Source: Lytechinus pictus
Taxonomy: Eukaryota > Echinodermata > Echinoidea > Temnopleuroida > Toxopneustidae
NCBI RefSeq assembly: GCF_037042905.1
Contig: NC_087261.1
Location: forward strand, 13,714,217-13,778,216
DNA: 64,000 nucleotides
Direction of reading: 5' to 3'
Shown here: positions 32,868-44,165 of the stretch, in pieces
Position numbering within the stretch: position 1 is the stretch's first letter
Layout of the letters: every line of letters begins with the position of its first letter
Translations under genes and position numbers: made by a program
The notes under the pieces: model-generated
The model's database searches: none
Told to the model about the DNA's origin: nothing
Seen by the model: only the letters and a program-made list of their open reading frames with translations

Positions 32868-33479
32868 TTAAAGGACAAGTCCACCCCAACGAAAAGTTGA
32901 TTTGAATAAAAAGAGAAAAACCCAACAAGCATAACGCTGAAAATTTCATCATAATCGGATGTAAAATAAGAAAGTTATGACATTTTAAAGTTTTGCTTAA
33001 TTTCCAAAACAGATACATGCACATCCTGTTCGGTATGCAAATGAGGAGACTGATGACGTCATCCACTCACTATTTCTTTTGTATTTTATAATATGAAATA
33101 TGAAATATTCTTATTTTCTCCTCATTGTCAAGTGAAACAACGGTTAATTTCTCCCTGAACATGTGGAATTAGCATTGCTCAAGACTGTATGGTTCACTCA
33201 AGTTGGTCCTCATTGTCAAATCCATAAAAAAAATGAAATATTGTATGATTCAAACAATAGAAAACAAAAGAAATAGTGAGTGAAGGACATCATCGACTGT
33301 CTCATTTGCATGTCACTGAATTGTGCATATCATTGTTTTGTGAAAAATTAGCGAAACTTTAAAATGTCATAACTTTCTTATTTTACATCCGATTTTGATA
33401 AATTTTTCAGCATTATGCTAGTTTGATTTTTCTCTATTTATTCAAATGAGCATTTTACTGGGGTGGACTTGACCTTTAA
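32868..33479. mobile_element. TTAA-flanked MITE (piggyBac-like), about 0.6 kb
   Basis: TTAA|AGGACAAGTCCACCCC at the left and GGGGTGGACTTGACCT|TTAA at the right. Inverted homology of more than 100 bp includes AAATCGGATGTAAAATAAGAAAG-type sequence. The paralogous site in unit 0 is a single TTAA at 11314-11317 (GGAACTTAATAACTTGG), so the TTAA duplication is directly visible. A deleted relative is at 41131-41519. No coding. Confidence 0.85.
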
Positions 33480-34008
33480 TAACTCGGTAGGCCTGGTGCA
33501 AATTTTTTTAAATCCAAAATCACCTTTTTAAATCTCTTGTTGAATTCATCCAAAATTCTGGGATTTATGATGATCAAGTATTCTTCAGTTACACTTCTGT
33601 AATTAAGGAATTCAAAGAGAATCTCCCATTGGACATTATTTTGTAACATTCACACATATGGTACAAACTCTAGGAGGCCGTAGAAAGAACTCTATTACAC
33701 GCGATAAGCAACCATTCAGTATCATCATCATCTTCTTCTTCGAATCTTCAGCTCTGTTCTGTTAATGTACAGTATGTGCGCAATAAGACTGCCCTCATTC
33801 ACGATTTCATCTGTGACAGCAAAGTTGACTTAGTTGCCATTGCAGAAACTCAATCATCATCAACGAAGTGGTCGCCGTGGCGGCGGGACTGGCCCTGTGT
33901 TTAGAGAGACAATTGATGTCCGTATGGCAGCTGCTGGTGAGAAGAACTCTTGAGTTTGCTGAATATCTTGTCTCGTTACAGCCATTTCATATACAATTAA
34001 TTAATATT

Positions 34009-34410
34009 TGAAGAGCTCACTTGCAAAAGGGGTTAGGTCCATTTTTCATCAAATTTTATTTTTATGTCTTAATGTATAGATTTTTAGTAGCTCTATAAGA
34101 TGATACCAAAGAAAAGCTGAAATTCATATTAAAAAGTGAACTAAAATGGCAAAGAAAATCACTTTTTTTCAAAAGGGGTTAGGTCCATTTCAGTTTAGTT
34201 GCAAAAGGGGTTAGATCCACCCGGTTTTTTTTTGGAAAAGAATATCTTTAAAAATATGAAGACAGGTAGATTTTCTCTTATACCCAATTTTATGTTCTCA
34301 TGGTAGGGTATCATGAAAATTCAGTTTCGCATAAGAATATTGCAATATGGGAGAATTAAAAAAATTATTTTCTTGGAGTGGACCTAACCCCTTTTGTAAC
34401 TGAACTCTTC
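34009..34410. mobile_element. MITE copy 1 inside the LINE endonuclease
   Basis: Begins TGAAGAGCTCACTTGCAAAAGGGG and ends in its complement CCCCTTTTGTAACTGAACTCTTC (shown abridged). The interior repeats GGGGTTAGGTCCA. It is joined directly to copy 2. Confidence 0.75.
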
Positions 34411-34829
34411 TGAAGAACTCATTTGTCAAAAAGGGTAAGGTCCATTTTTCATAAATTTTATTGTTTTCTGTCTCTAAACCTCTAAATTTTTAGTCACTCT
34501 GATGATACCAGAGACAATTTGAAATTCAAATGAAAACGTGAATGAAAGTGGCAAAGAAAAATCACCTTTTTAATCAAAAGAGATTTGATTTATTTCAGTT
34601 TAGTTGCAAAAGGGGTTAGGTCCACAATGATATTTCTTTAAAAATATATAGAAAAAAATTGAAGACAGGTAGATTTCTTTTATACCCAATTTTATGTTCA
34701 CATGATAGGGTAGTACATCATGACAATTTAGTTTCTCATAAGAATATTGCAATAAGTGAGAATAAAAAACATGGTTTTTCTCGGAATGGTCCAAAGTGGA
34801 CTTAACCCCTTTTGCAACTAAACTCTTCA
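34411..34829. mobile_element. MITE copy 2, head-to-tail with copy 1
   Basis: Begins TGAAGAACTCATTTG and ends CCTTTTGCAACTAAACTCTTCA. Its interior follows copy 1 collinearly (GATGATACCA.AGA..., GTGGCAAAGAAAA.TCAC, TTTCAGTTTAGTTGCAAAAG). The LINE frame resumes at once after it with FIYRPP. Confidence 0.75.
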
Positions 34830-36190
34830 TTTACAGACCACCATACTCAGAATCTCATCCTGTAACAGTTTCATCATTCATATCAAGTTTAATGATTACA
34901 GCCAATGTCATTTGTTGTCTTATCTCCCATTGCTTATTGTTGGAGATTTTAATATCTGTGTGGATACTGTCAAAGCAGCTATAGAGGCAAGATCTTTCTC
35001 GGATCTGCTTGTATGAGTCTCTTTTTTGCACACAACTGGTTAATTTTAATCCTTTTAATACACATGTTCATGGTCATACCCTTGACTTGATGATCTTGAT
35101 GACCACACAGTTCTCTTTTGTGCGATCATAATTATTCCTACTATGCACTCTTAACTCATACAAACCTCTACTGCCTTCTAAAGTAATGTAATACCGTAGG
35201 CTTGGAGTAATTTATATTGATGCGATGAAGCTTGATATAGCAATCTTCTATATATAATCTTCGCAAACTACACCTTGTGATCTTGAGGAATTGGTCTCAT
35301 TATATGATGTAATACTAAAAAGTATCTTAGATAAATATGCACCTGTCGTAACTAATTAATAAAGTTGTTCTGCGACCCCAAGTACCTTGGTTCACTGATA
35401 ATGTAAAGATCGCAAAAATACAGAAAAGGAAAGCTGAAAAGCGTTGGGCGGAGAATGATTGGAACACGTATAAGTCACTTCGCAATCACATGTTGCATAA
35501 TAGGTCCATGGTTAAATGATGCTCGTAGAATCCATCACAATGATTTAATTACTGAAAACGAAGGTGATCAAAAACAGTTATTTCGTGTTGTGAAGTCTTT
35601 GTTGAATATTGCGAACAAGCAACCTGTAATACCATACATTATTGACAAAGAGGGCTTTGTCGATGGATTTAGGCAAGTTTTTTTTTCAGAACAAAGTAAT
35701 ACAGATCCATGAAAATATTGAGTCAAGATTGAATGCAAGTAGCAATCCACAGACAAATTATCTTCAGGTTTCCTCCCATGATGTACTCGACTTTAATAAC
35801 TTTTCTCTTCTTTCAGAACATGATGATAGGAAACTTATAACCAAGTTCAGCAAAAAGTCTTGTGCATCGGACCCAATGCCCACAAAGATTCTTTTACAGT
35901 GTGTGGACACACTGATTCCCACCATCACATCTCTAATTAATCTCCCATCAATTGCCTTCTGGTCATTTTCCTTCGCAATGGAAAACTGCTATAATTAAAC
36001 CATTATTGCAAAACACCTGGTTTGGAAACAAAAAATTGTAATCTTCGGCCTGTTAAAGTTACAAATATTTGAAAATTGAGACAGTTTCTTAACACATTCA
36101 ATCAAGTAAATACCAAAGTAATTTTTTAACAGGGTAGTGAACGAGGCCACCCTAGCCTGCATGAGGGGAGTTCACTTAATTTGACAGTCC

Positions 36191-37396
36191 GGACCTTTCG
36201 TTTGAGGACGCGCACGCTTATTTACGACGTTAGTTGATTTTGGAAGAGACTTTTTGGGCCCGTCATCATGGTCGTCCTGCAATGCAAATTGTGTGACATG
36301 AGATTTTTTTTTCGTTTCGCATCTGCGACGGAAACATTCAATATGCGTTTCGTGTGCAAAATTTTGGTTGCTACTATGGTAACAGCGATATATCTCGTTG
36401 AGGACGACTTTCCAAAGCCACATTTGACTCCTCCTAGAGCTCGAGAGGCCGCCCGGGGGGCCCACTTCCATTGATTAGTGGATCCCAGGAGCGACCACGC
36501 GTAAAAGGGGACAGAGTGGGCAGGTACGTTACGTATAGGCCTATGTAACGTTATAAGGGTGTCAAAACGATGTTTAAAATGCTGACAAAAAAGGGATATC
36601 CAATACTTGTAGGGTTTCACAAGCCAAATTCTTGTTAAGAGATGCATTTTCATAATCTGGAAAAGAATTACTTCCCAGCTTGTTTAGGGTATTTTTCGAA
36701 ACCCCATGGTCGTGCCTGGTATCCACTCATTAATGGAAGTGGTCCCCCCGGAATTTGAATCTAATCCCCATTTCTGGGGGAAGTAAAACATAATGCCCAT
36801 TACATCGTGTGCGAGAGGCATATCGTTTGTGTAGAAGGAATAAACAAAAGAAACAAAAGAAACAAAAAGAAACGAGTTCAAATGTATTACATAATGGTGT
36901 GCACATATCAACTCACGCGAAATGTTCGGCTGGAGAGGTTGATCTGACCCATGAAATCAATTGCCAGTGATACACCAATAATCCACATTAAATGTAATAT
37001 CGATTCGATGGACTGTAATGATCTATATCTAAGCCTTCATTCAGTAAGTTTTTCCTCACTCAATATGTACTCGATTTGTTTGAAAAACCACTTTCTTATC
37101 CATGTCATAATCTATTTTAGGTCTTCATTTCGAATATCTCAAACCATCAGTCGTAATATACATGCTATGTATGGTGCGAGTGTCGCAGAAAAGGATTTTG
37201 CACACGAAAAGCAGATCTGTAGGGCCTGTAACCCCCCTGTAACACAAAGTTTAGCATTGATTGTAGAGCAGTTTTCTACGTTTGATTCTATTGACTATAA
37301 TGCACATTCAATCTTAAAAATCAAGTGTATGATTAAGCGTTAACTTTTGTGTTAGGGGACCCTAATATTAGCGTCCGTGAGGATTGCGAAAGGTCC
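36191..37396. mobile_element. Possible old TIR element, 1.2 kb
   Basis: GGACCTTTCGTTTGAGGACGC at the left is roughly inverted by GTCCGTGAGGATTGCGAAAGGTCC at the right (abridged). A weaker inner pairing also exists (TTTCGTGTGCAAAATTTT against ATTTTGCACACGAAA). Frames inside, including a 143-codon minus-strand one, look accidental. Confidence 0.35.
36454..36751. mobile_element. Fold-back MITE, about 300 bp
   Basis: GGGGGGCCCACTTCCATT..AGTGGATCCCAGGAGCGACC at the left is inverted as GGTCGTGCCTGGTATCCACT..AATGGAAGTGGTCCCCCC at the right. Arms are about 40 bp. No coding. Confidence 0.65.
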
Positions 37397-37600
37397 CAAG
37401 TATAACTTCGAGGACGCGGAAGCTCTCAGAAATGCCGTCAGAATTCACGCAAACAGCCATTATGTGATCCGTTTAGTCAGGACATAGGCTAGTATATAGC
37501 GGGTGTTGCAATGAAGTATTTGCTAGCAGTTGTAAATATTCTGTTGCGATTTTACAATTTTTGATCACTTTCAACTGTAGCAAATCAGATTACACTCCTT

Positions 37601-38411
37601 CACTGTAAAACAAAAATTACCTTGATATTTACTCAATTAAATCATGTTTAGAAACTGCCTTAATGTTTTAAAAAGTATTTATAACTTTTTGCAAATTCAA
37701 GTAAAGTTTACTTGTTTTCTTTGCAGCCAATTACATGTAGGTTACACCAACTTAATTCAATTAAGTAAAAACAATCACTGCAATGTTTAAAAAATGTTGG
37801 GGAGGCTTTCTGAGCATGCAGGTCCACTGTTCGTCCGACTTTTAAGGGCATCATTTCAACTCAGACATCTTTTATCCAATTATTAGACTTTTTCATTGTC
37901 GCTTACCTGTTCTTGATAGATACTGGCATATCTATTTTTACGCGATCGGTGCATCCTCCCGAATGAATCAATGATATATTTTCCGTGAACCAAAAGAAAA
38001 ATCTATTCAATATGTTGATCTTCTCTTGATTCAATACAAATATAACTATTTTGCACACCCTAATCCAAATCAATTTTCAAACACAACTAGATATGACAGT
38101 TATTTCATAAAAAATGACATTTGCTTGCTCTTAATGAATATTCATGTATTATGTGAATAAGGCTTTTATTGAAAAGTACAAGTATAACATACATTTTTAA
38201 GTAATTATTTTTTTTTTGCGTAATAATTGGAGTTAAGTTTACTTAATCGAAGCAAGTGAGTATTACTTGAAATTTCCTAAATGTATATTGAACCTTAAAA
38301 TATCAAGTAAATTAAAAAAAAGTTTAGTATATTAAAAAAAATCCAGGAAAAATAGATTCTACTTACATACATAAAGTGGTAACTACTTATGCTAAGAGTT
38401 TGTTTACAGTG
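37601..38411. mobile_element. Possible TIR element with CACTGTAAA ends
   Basis: CACTGTAAA at 37601 and TTTACAGTG at 38403-38411. AT-rich flanking arms share TCAAGTAAA/TTTACTTG words on both strands. The termini are short and no clear target duplication is visible. Confidence 0.4.
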
Positions 38412-39060
38412 TTATTAGAAGGAGCAGATTAGCAATCAAGAGACTTGTAATTGATGGCAAGTTTCTTGCAACGCCAAATTGGAGTTACTTTGCCATTATA
38501 CGGTAACTACCAAGGCAACCGTAGCCCCAACAGCCAATCAAAACTCAGGTTTCAAGAGTAGTTACAACATAATGACAAAAATTGCAATAATTGTTTAAGT
38601 CTTTATGAAACGGGACTGATTACTATTCCGTCTCCATCTTCAAGGTATTTTTTTACAATTATCTATTTCAGACACTTCTCACAAATCATGCAAATAACTT
38701 TCTTCTTGGAACAGTACATAGATTGTAATTTTCCGCTTATCGTCTCCAAGGTTTGAATGAATCTATTTTTTATTCCCTTTTTTCGGAAGGGGGGGGGGGT
38801 GTTTGGGGGGTCATAAATCATGCGTCAACCGATGATAAACCCGACAAGTTTAGGATTGTTTATCATTTTATTTATTTCATCTATTATTGTTACATATTTT
38901 TTCAGGATAAAGATAAAACATGATCAGCCGAAGGCTACGATCATGGTCCTGACACACACACACAAAATATATACAAAACACAATATTATACCCCCCCCCC
39001 CCAAAAAAAAAAAAAAATAAATTCACCTACTTACCCATCATACTAATTGCATTGCATAGA
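38412..39060. other. Unassigned spacer with G- and C-runs
   Basis: No gene. It contains G11 near 38788 and C12 followed by A-rich at 38991-39016. Confidence 0.5.
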
Positions 39061-39089
39061 CATTAAAAAAAAGGAAATTCGAAAATATA

Positions 39090-39473
39090 TTTCCCAGGAA
39101 CAAACATTTCCAAGAAGAGGTCATATGAACCTGATGTATATTAAAACGCCTGTGCAACTGATTGTGTTTCTAGAACATGTGTATGTCGTAGTTGGGGAAA
39201 TTACAGTTATTAACACTGCACACATATTATCATTTCTGGATCCCAATGCATCATATATTACATTATTTTGTCTGCTTGTAAAATGCCACAAATAAAAAAT
39301 CACCTTTCCCCAAATGAACTTTGCTGTATCTGATATGTAATGATTTATGATAATGGGAGTGATGATTTATTTTTTTAATCATTGTTTTATTTTTGATTGC
39401 GGGTAGAAAAGAGATGAATAATTGAATAAAGGCAAAAACGGCAAATAAACTAAGGGAATTTATACGTTCATCA
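39090..39473. other. Displaced end of GPCR unit B
   Basis: Collinear with 13440-13690 plus 15075-15240 of unit 0 and with 23925-24560 of unit A (CCTGATGTAT, TGATTGTGTTTCTAGAA.ATGT, ATCACCTTTCCCCAAATG, GATAATGGGAGTGATG). The receptor duplication therefore reaches at least this far. The 33.6-39.05 kb block (LINE, MITEs) is inserted material. Confidence 0.75.
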
Positions 39474-40058
39474 TTAAAGGGATACTCCATGCAGGCTGAA
39501 TATAAATAGAGAAAAATCAGACAAACAGAACACTGAAAATTTGATCAAAATCGGACAACGAATAACAAAGTAATGGTATTTTAAATATGTACATTATTCC
39601 GGTGAAACAGTTTTAGAATGTCTTCATGAATATTCAGTGAGCAAATTGATGATGTCATATCCCCACTTGTTTTTTTTTTATTTTATTTATATGAAATAAG
39701 GTTTATTCAATTTTTTTTCTACCAAGAACTAAACAAAAAATGGATTGGCAACTGATTTAGTACGCTAGATACTAATTGCTGCAAATCATAAGAGACACAT
39801 TATTCACACATTTATTGTATGAAAAAATGGAACAATTATGATTTCATGAGGAAAGTGGGAATGTGACATCATCAGCCCACCTAATGAAAATTCATGATGA
39901 CGTGCATATAACTATTTTCACAAAATAATGCTAAACTTTAAAATTCAATAACTTTGTTATTTGTAATTCGATTTCGATAAAATTTTCAGCCTTTTGCTCT
40001 GTTAATTTTACTATATTTATTTAGATACAAATATTTTCAGCCTGGAGTACCCCTTTAA
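39474..40058. mobile_element. TTAA-flanked MITE, about 0.58 kb
   Basis: TTAA|AGGGATACTCCATGCAGGCTGA and TCAGCCTGGAGTACCCCT|TTAA are inverted. Inner arms share AAAATCGGA/TCGATTTCGAT-type sequence. Same TTAA target choice as the 32868 element but a different family. No coding. Confidence 0.8.
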
Positions 40059-40760
40059 CCCTATACAAGAACTGGGGGCATGATGCCCCCTTCAACGCTT
40101 TCCGCGATATTTCCGAAACCCAAAAAGAGAAAGCCGCAAAATTTTATGACTTTTTTCTTTAAATTTAGTCTCTAGCAACTTTTGAGACCAAATTCGTCAT
40201 GTACGGGTAATAGTATCGCGATGCCACATGACTTTTTATGAATGTCATGCCGAAAATGGCTTATTTTTATACTCTGTGAACAAAGTCTATGGGAGATTAA
40301 ATTCATAAAAGGGTGATTTTTTCATTCTTATTGGTCTGCTTAATTGGTTTAGGGTTTAATCTAGTTGTTAAATGGTCTGCAAAAATTTCCATTAAAAAAA
40401 AGAAAAACAAAAGATAAAAAACAAAGAAATACATAAGAAACTCTGAAAAAAAAAATACATAAGGAAAAATTTGGCTTTCGCAATTTTTTTAATTTGTGGA
40501 AACCTTTGAATAAGATTACACAGATGACATCTGAGAAAAAAAAAATGAAAATTTGAAGTGAAAGTGGGTGTTAAATATGCAAATAAGGTTTTTCACGAAT
40601 AAATTTGCATATTTAATTCATAATAAATTTAAAGAAATATCGGAATTTATTTTTTATATTGGCTTTCTTTTATGTGGTAAAAATGTGCGTTCCAAATTTT
40701 GACACAATCGCGCGAGCGGCGGCCGAGATCATTATGCGGGCATCTTGTGTGTGTGTGTGT
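40059..40760. repeat. R1 repeat copy, divergent
   Basis: Has the GGGGGCATGATGCCCCC start, AACTTTTGAGACCAAATTCG, A-rich middle, and CACAATCGCGCGAGCGGCGGCCGAGAT end that mark this family. It lies at the right edge of unit B, as other copies lie at the right edges of units 0 and A. Confidence 0.55.
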
Positions 40761-40846
40761 ATTTGAGTTTTGTCAGACGTGTATCAATCAGATATGATTA
40801 TTTACGTCTTGGATCGACCTTTAACGTCACCATCCGAAAGACGTGA

Positions 40847-41010
40847 CCTGGGGAGTGTTTCATCAACATTTTCATCCGACAAGTTGTCAGATCTGACATC
40901 TTTCTCTGATGTTGATTGGCTGAGAGGTACTGTTACTATGGTAACTGTCGGATAAAGTGGGACTTGTCGGATAAAACGTCCGACAAGTCCTTTCATGAAA
41001 CGCTGCCCAG
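40847..41010. mobile_element. MITE, relative of 8255-8424
   Basis: CCTGGGGAGTGTTTCATC and TTTCATGAAACGCTGCCCAGG ends are inverted. Shared inner motifs are TTGTCAGATCTGACA, GATGTTGATTGGCTGAGA, GTTACTATGGTAAC and CTTGTCGGATAAAACGTCC, the reverse of those in the 8255 copy. Confidence 0.75.
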
Positions 41011-41095
41011 GGCTCGAACCTCTGCATCAATTTGTAACTTCCCCACATAGCTTGGATTACAGACGCACGCCACAACGCCACAATGCCCCCCATCC
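41005..41095 (-). repeat. SINE-like unit with 7SL/Alu-like core and Pol III B box
   Basis: On the minus strand GTGGCGTGCGTCTGTAATCC (41073-41054) runs into AAGCTATGTGGGGAAGTT, very like the 7SL/Alu segment GTGGCGCGyGCCTGTAATCCCAGCTA. It is followed by GGTTCGAGCCC, a good B box, at about 41020-41010. The MITE at 40847 abuts or interrupts it. The family name is unknown. Confidence 0.55.
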
Positions 41096-41130
41096 TCAAT
41101 ACATCTCAAATTAGCCCAGTCCTTTTAGGG

Positions 41131-41519
41131 TTAAAGGACAAATCAACCCTCAACAAAACGTTGGCTTGAATAAAAAGAGAAAAACCAAACAAGCATAATT
41201 TTATGTAGCTCTGAAAATATCAAAATCGGATGTAAAATAAGAAAGTTATAATATTTTAAAGTTTTGCCTAATTTCACAACATAATTATATTCACATCCTG
41301 GTTGGTATGCAAATGAGGAGACTGATGACATCAACCACTCACTATTTCTTTTGAACTTCATTACATGGAATATGAAATATTCCAATTTTTGTGAAAAGTA
41401 AGCGAATCTTCTAAATGTCATTCCTTATAAATCCGATTTTATGAAATTTCCAGTGTTATGCTTTTTTATTTTTCTCTTTTGTTTTATTCAAAAGAACTTT
41501 TATCTGAGGTGGACTTGAC
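41131..41519. mobile_element. Internally deleted copy of the 32868 MITE
   Basis: TTAAAGGACAAATCAACCC and GGTGGACTTGACA ends with the same inner arms (GAATAAAAAGAGAAAAACC, AAATCGGATGTAAAATAAG). About 220 bp shorter than the 32868 copy; the right TTAA is lost. Confidence 0.7.
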
Positions 41520-41754
41520 AATTTTTGCAAAACGTTGCATAACATTATTCACGTATTCTCGGCATGTTCATCATGGTTTTAATGGTTCTAGTTTGTCGTT
41601 TAAATGATTTTGAAGAGCAAAGTATGTGATAAAAATGGTACACGACATGCTCGAGGGAAGGGGTATATAAGAGAGAAAGGGAGAGGGGGAGAGCGAAAGA
41701 ATTAAGGGGGGGGGGAAAGAAAGAGCTAGTGAGAGGGGAAATCAGGAAACGAAT

Positions 41755-41840
41755 TAGCTCAGTCGGTAAAGCGTCTGCCTGTCGAACCATAGACCTACTG
41801 TATCATCGAACCGAAGTTCTCGGGACGGTTCGGGTGTCCC
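41755..41840 (+). repeat. tRNA-like sequence with A and B boxes (SINE head or tRNA pseudogene)
   Basis: TAGCTCAGTCGGTAAAGCG (41755-41773) is a good Pol III A box and D arm, and GGTTCGGGTGTCC (41827-41839) a fair B box. The 72-nt spacing exceeds that of a normal tRNA and no clean cloverleaf forms, so a functional tRNA is unlikely. It is followed by low-complexity G-runs. Confidence 0.5.
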
Positions 41841-41989
41841 TCACCTGTTCCATAGATGCAGACATGGGTGTCAAATTCAGGGGGGGGGGGGGGTGGCCTC
41901 CCCTTAATATGTCAGGTGGGGGGAGGTGGCCTGTGTTATCATCCCCCAAAAATTCACGGCCGAACATTATGTTTGATGAATCCATATTA

Positions 41990-42240
41990 TGTATGATAAT
42001 ACTTAATCATCATAATCAAAAAAATTATCATCAAAATCATGAACATAATTATAATACCTACAATTATGTATAATCAAGGAGATATCACCACTATCCGTGG
42101 TATAATGAATCATAATTATGAAAATGATCGTGATGATAGGATGGACTAAAAGATGATCATAATGAGATCACGATGGTGGTAGTTTTGATTCTCGTATGAT
42201 GACCATCATTTTTTTCTCGAAATATTCATATTTTATTAAT
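41990..42240. repeat. ATCAT/ATAAT low-complexity stretch
   Basis: Irregular ATCATAAT repeats on both strands. No frame of interest. Confidence 0.55.
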
Positions 42241-42589
42241 ACTTAATGAAACATTCCTTCACTCAGAAACTGCTAGAATTGGATGGATGGAAAGAGAGGA
42301 AATTCCCAGATGTAACAGATGAACATGATTATGTTTTCATACAAGACATTATCCTTTTATTCAATTTACCTCTCCCCGCGATCAAGCGCATGGGATGCGT
42401 CTCATTTATTTTTCATCATCCTTTTGGATGTCACTCCATTTCTGTTAGTATTCTTGATTCATAAATATAATGCAACATAAGGGGAAAACAAACAAAAGAA
42501 ATTAGCAGTGAAATTTCAAAGAGGTTATACAAGGAAAATAAGCATGAAATCGACAAGTCCTAAAAAATGCTCATTATTTCAGGCTCTTA

Positions 42590-42895
42590 GCACGTTTTTT
42601 TTTCCAAAAAACTTTCAGCTTGCGCTTCGCGCTGTATTACTGTTATAGTCTTCACAAGTCATGTACACATGTATTACCTAAGCTTATGGTAGATATAAAG
42701 CTAAAACGTACTTAAAACTTTAGTCTTATCATGTTTAAATCTATCACAAAATGTGAATTTTGTTTTCTTTAAAAGGTTTTAAAATCTCTCTCGCTTGGCT
42801 CTTTTTTTTCCTAAATAAAAATGTGCCCATTCTAAAATGTCTGGCCCCTAAAAATGTTAGACTCGCTATGGCATTGACCCCCCTTGACTAAAAAA
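42590..42895. repeat. Possible decayed relative of the 13694 hAT element, reverse orientation
   Basis: CTTGCGCTTCGCGCTG is the reverse of the GCGCGAAGCGC motif inside the 13694 element. It is followed by CTCTCGCTTGG and CTAAAAATGTTAGACTCGC. Ends are not found. Confidence 0.3.
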
Positions 42896-42899
42896 ACAC

Positions 42900-44147
42900 T
42901 AAAAATAAACAGCTAGGAACAATAATTATGACAGTCAGCCCCCCCCCCCTCCCCGACACCATTAACACGGATTGACACCCATGGATGCAGGCTAAGTTGT
43001 GGAAAACACTCCGTCCCTTGGATTGGACTATGAATGAAGGCCATGTGTAAAGGAGAGTCATGCAATGCTGCTGCAAGAACCCACGATCGTATAAAAGTAA
43101 GGGAAACTCTGGTGTAGTGGTCCACCTGCACCCCCCCCCCCATTAGGAGAGACCAGCGGGTGAATCATTTCGCTTTTTTGCCCCCCCCCTCCCAGGCATA
43201 TTATGCCAAACAATAAAAGAGAATGAGATGAGAAAGCCAGAAACAAACCTTTTGAAATGAAATATCTAAAAGTTATAACTGCAAATAAATAAATGTGAGA
43301 GAGAGAGAGAGAGAGGGGGGGGGGGATGAAGGAATTAAAAAAAGGAAGGAACGAAAGGAAGGAAGAAAGACAAACAAACCTGTTTTTTTTTTTATTGGGG
43401 GGGGGGGGGTGAGGGGCATTCTCAGGTCCCAACATATGGGCTTAAGGGGATAAAATTTATATACAAACACGTACTATATTTTATTGAGGGGTTAAACTTT
43501 TATTATTAGTAGTAGTATTATTTTACATTTACAGAGAAACTAAAGAGAGTGGGAGCTAAGCGACAAAGTTTATCAAACATGTCAAATGACATTCCGCATT
43601 TTTTTCAATTGTAAAATTGAAGGATTTCGAACACAATATTGAATAATCTACTCGACAGATATTTTAAGAAAGCATTCCACAATTGATAAAATATATTCGC
43701 GCGCGAAGTGCCTTGCAAGATGGCTGCCTAATCTTCATCCTCCTCTTTGGAAGGTAGTGAAAACGCGTTTTGCCCCCACGTTTTTTTTTTGTTTTAGAAG
43801 AGTGGCCCATGAACCCTAAAAGAAGTTGGTTCAATTTTATAGAAAATAATTTACCACAAGTCATATAGCCTGGCCTGCCTGGGCCATGTTATTAAACGAT
43901 TTCAATTTCATTTTCTTGTTATGGTACAACTAGTAAATAATATAGATCGTACTGTATATTATAAATAATCACTTTTTCTTTCTTTAAGAAAGGAGAAGAA
44001 TAAGCTAAGAAGAAGAAGAGAAAGCGAAAAGGTGATAATGATAACAAAAGAAGAATGGGGAAAAACGGCAAGGGATGGCGCCATCTGCGATGAATCGAGG
44101 GTTAGTTTGCAACATTTTTCTCAGACATAAATTTTGCAGCTGAAAAA
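42900..44147. other. Spacer upstream of IFT52
   Basis: Homopolymer C and G runs (42940, 43131, 43183, 43314, 43398), a (GA)n at 43298-43315, and an AAGATGGCTGCC YY1-like site near 43718. No gene recognised. The last 100 bp before the IFT52 ATG holds GATGGCGCCATC but no clear X-box. Confidence 0.5.
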
Positions 44148-44165
44148 ATGGCGCCGACCACAAGG
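44148..44165 (+). CDS. IFT52 exon 1 (candidate)
   Basis: ATGGCGCCGACCACAAGG then GTAAGA. It encodes MAPTTR in phase 0 and joins exon 2 as MAPTTR-DVGDKGQRTS. It is very short and 4.2 kb from exon 2, so this is the least certain exon. Confidence 0.6.

Larger units (their letters stand above)
33715..36000 (+). pseudogene. Degraded CR1/L2-like LINE (endonuclease to RT start)
   Basis: Non-LTR retrotransposon pieces in order, broken by stops and frameshifts. The endonuclease start is CSVNVQYVRNKTALIHDFI..DLVAIAETQ (33750-33855), then RRGGGTGPVFRETIDVR (33870-33925). After the MITE pair come FIYRPP.SESHPVTVSSF (34828-34890), IVGDFNI (about 34935) and HVHGHTLDLM (35060-35095). The linker PQVPWFTDNVKIAKIQKRK is at 35375-35430. 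The RT entry segment is KKSCASDPMPTKILLQCVDT (35850-35915). The RT catalytic palm is missing, so the copy is dead. Confidence 0.85.

Noticed and set aside
36222-36653. 143-codon minus-strand frame
   Set aside because: Spans a fold-back MITE and shows no recognisable domain, splice logic or codon pattern.
41755-41840. Functional tRNA gene
   Set aside because: A and B boxes are present but spacing is too long and no clean cloverleaf or acceptor stem forms.
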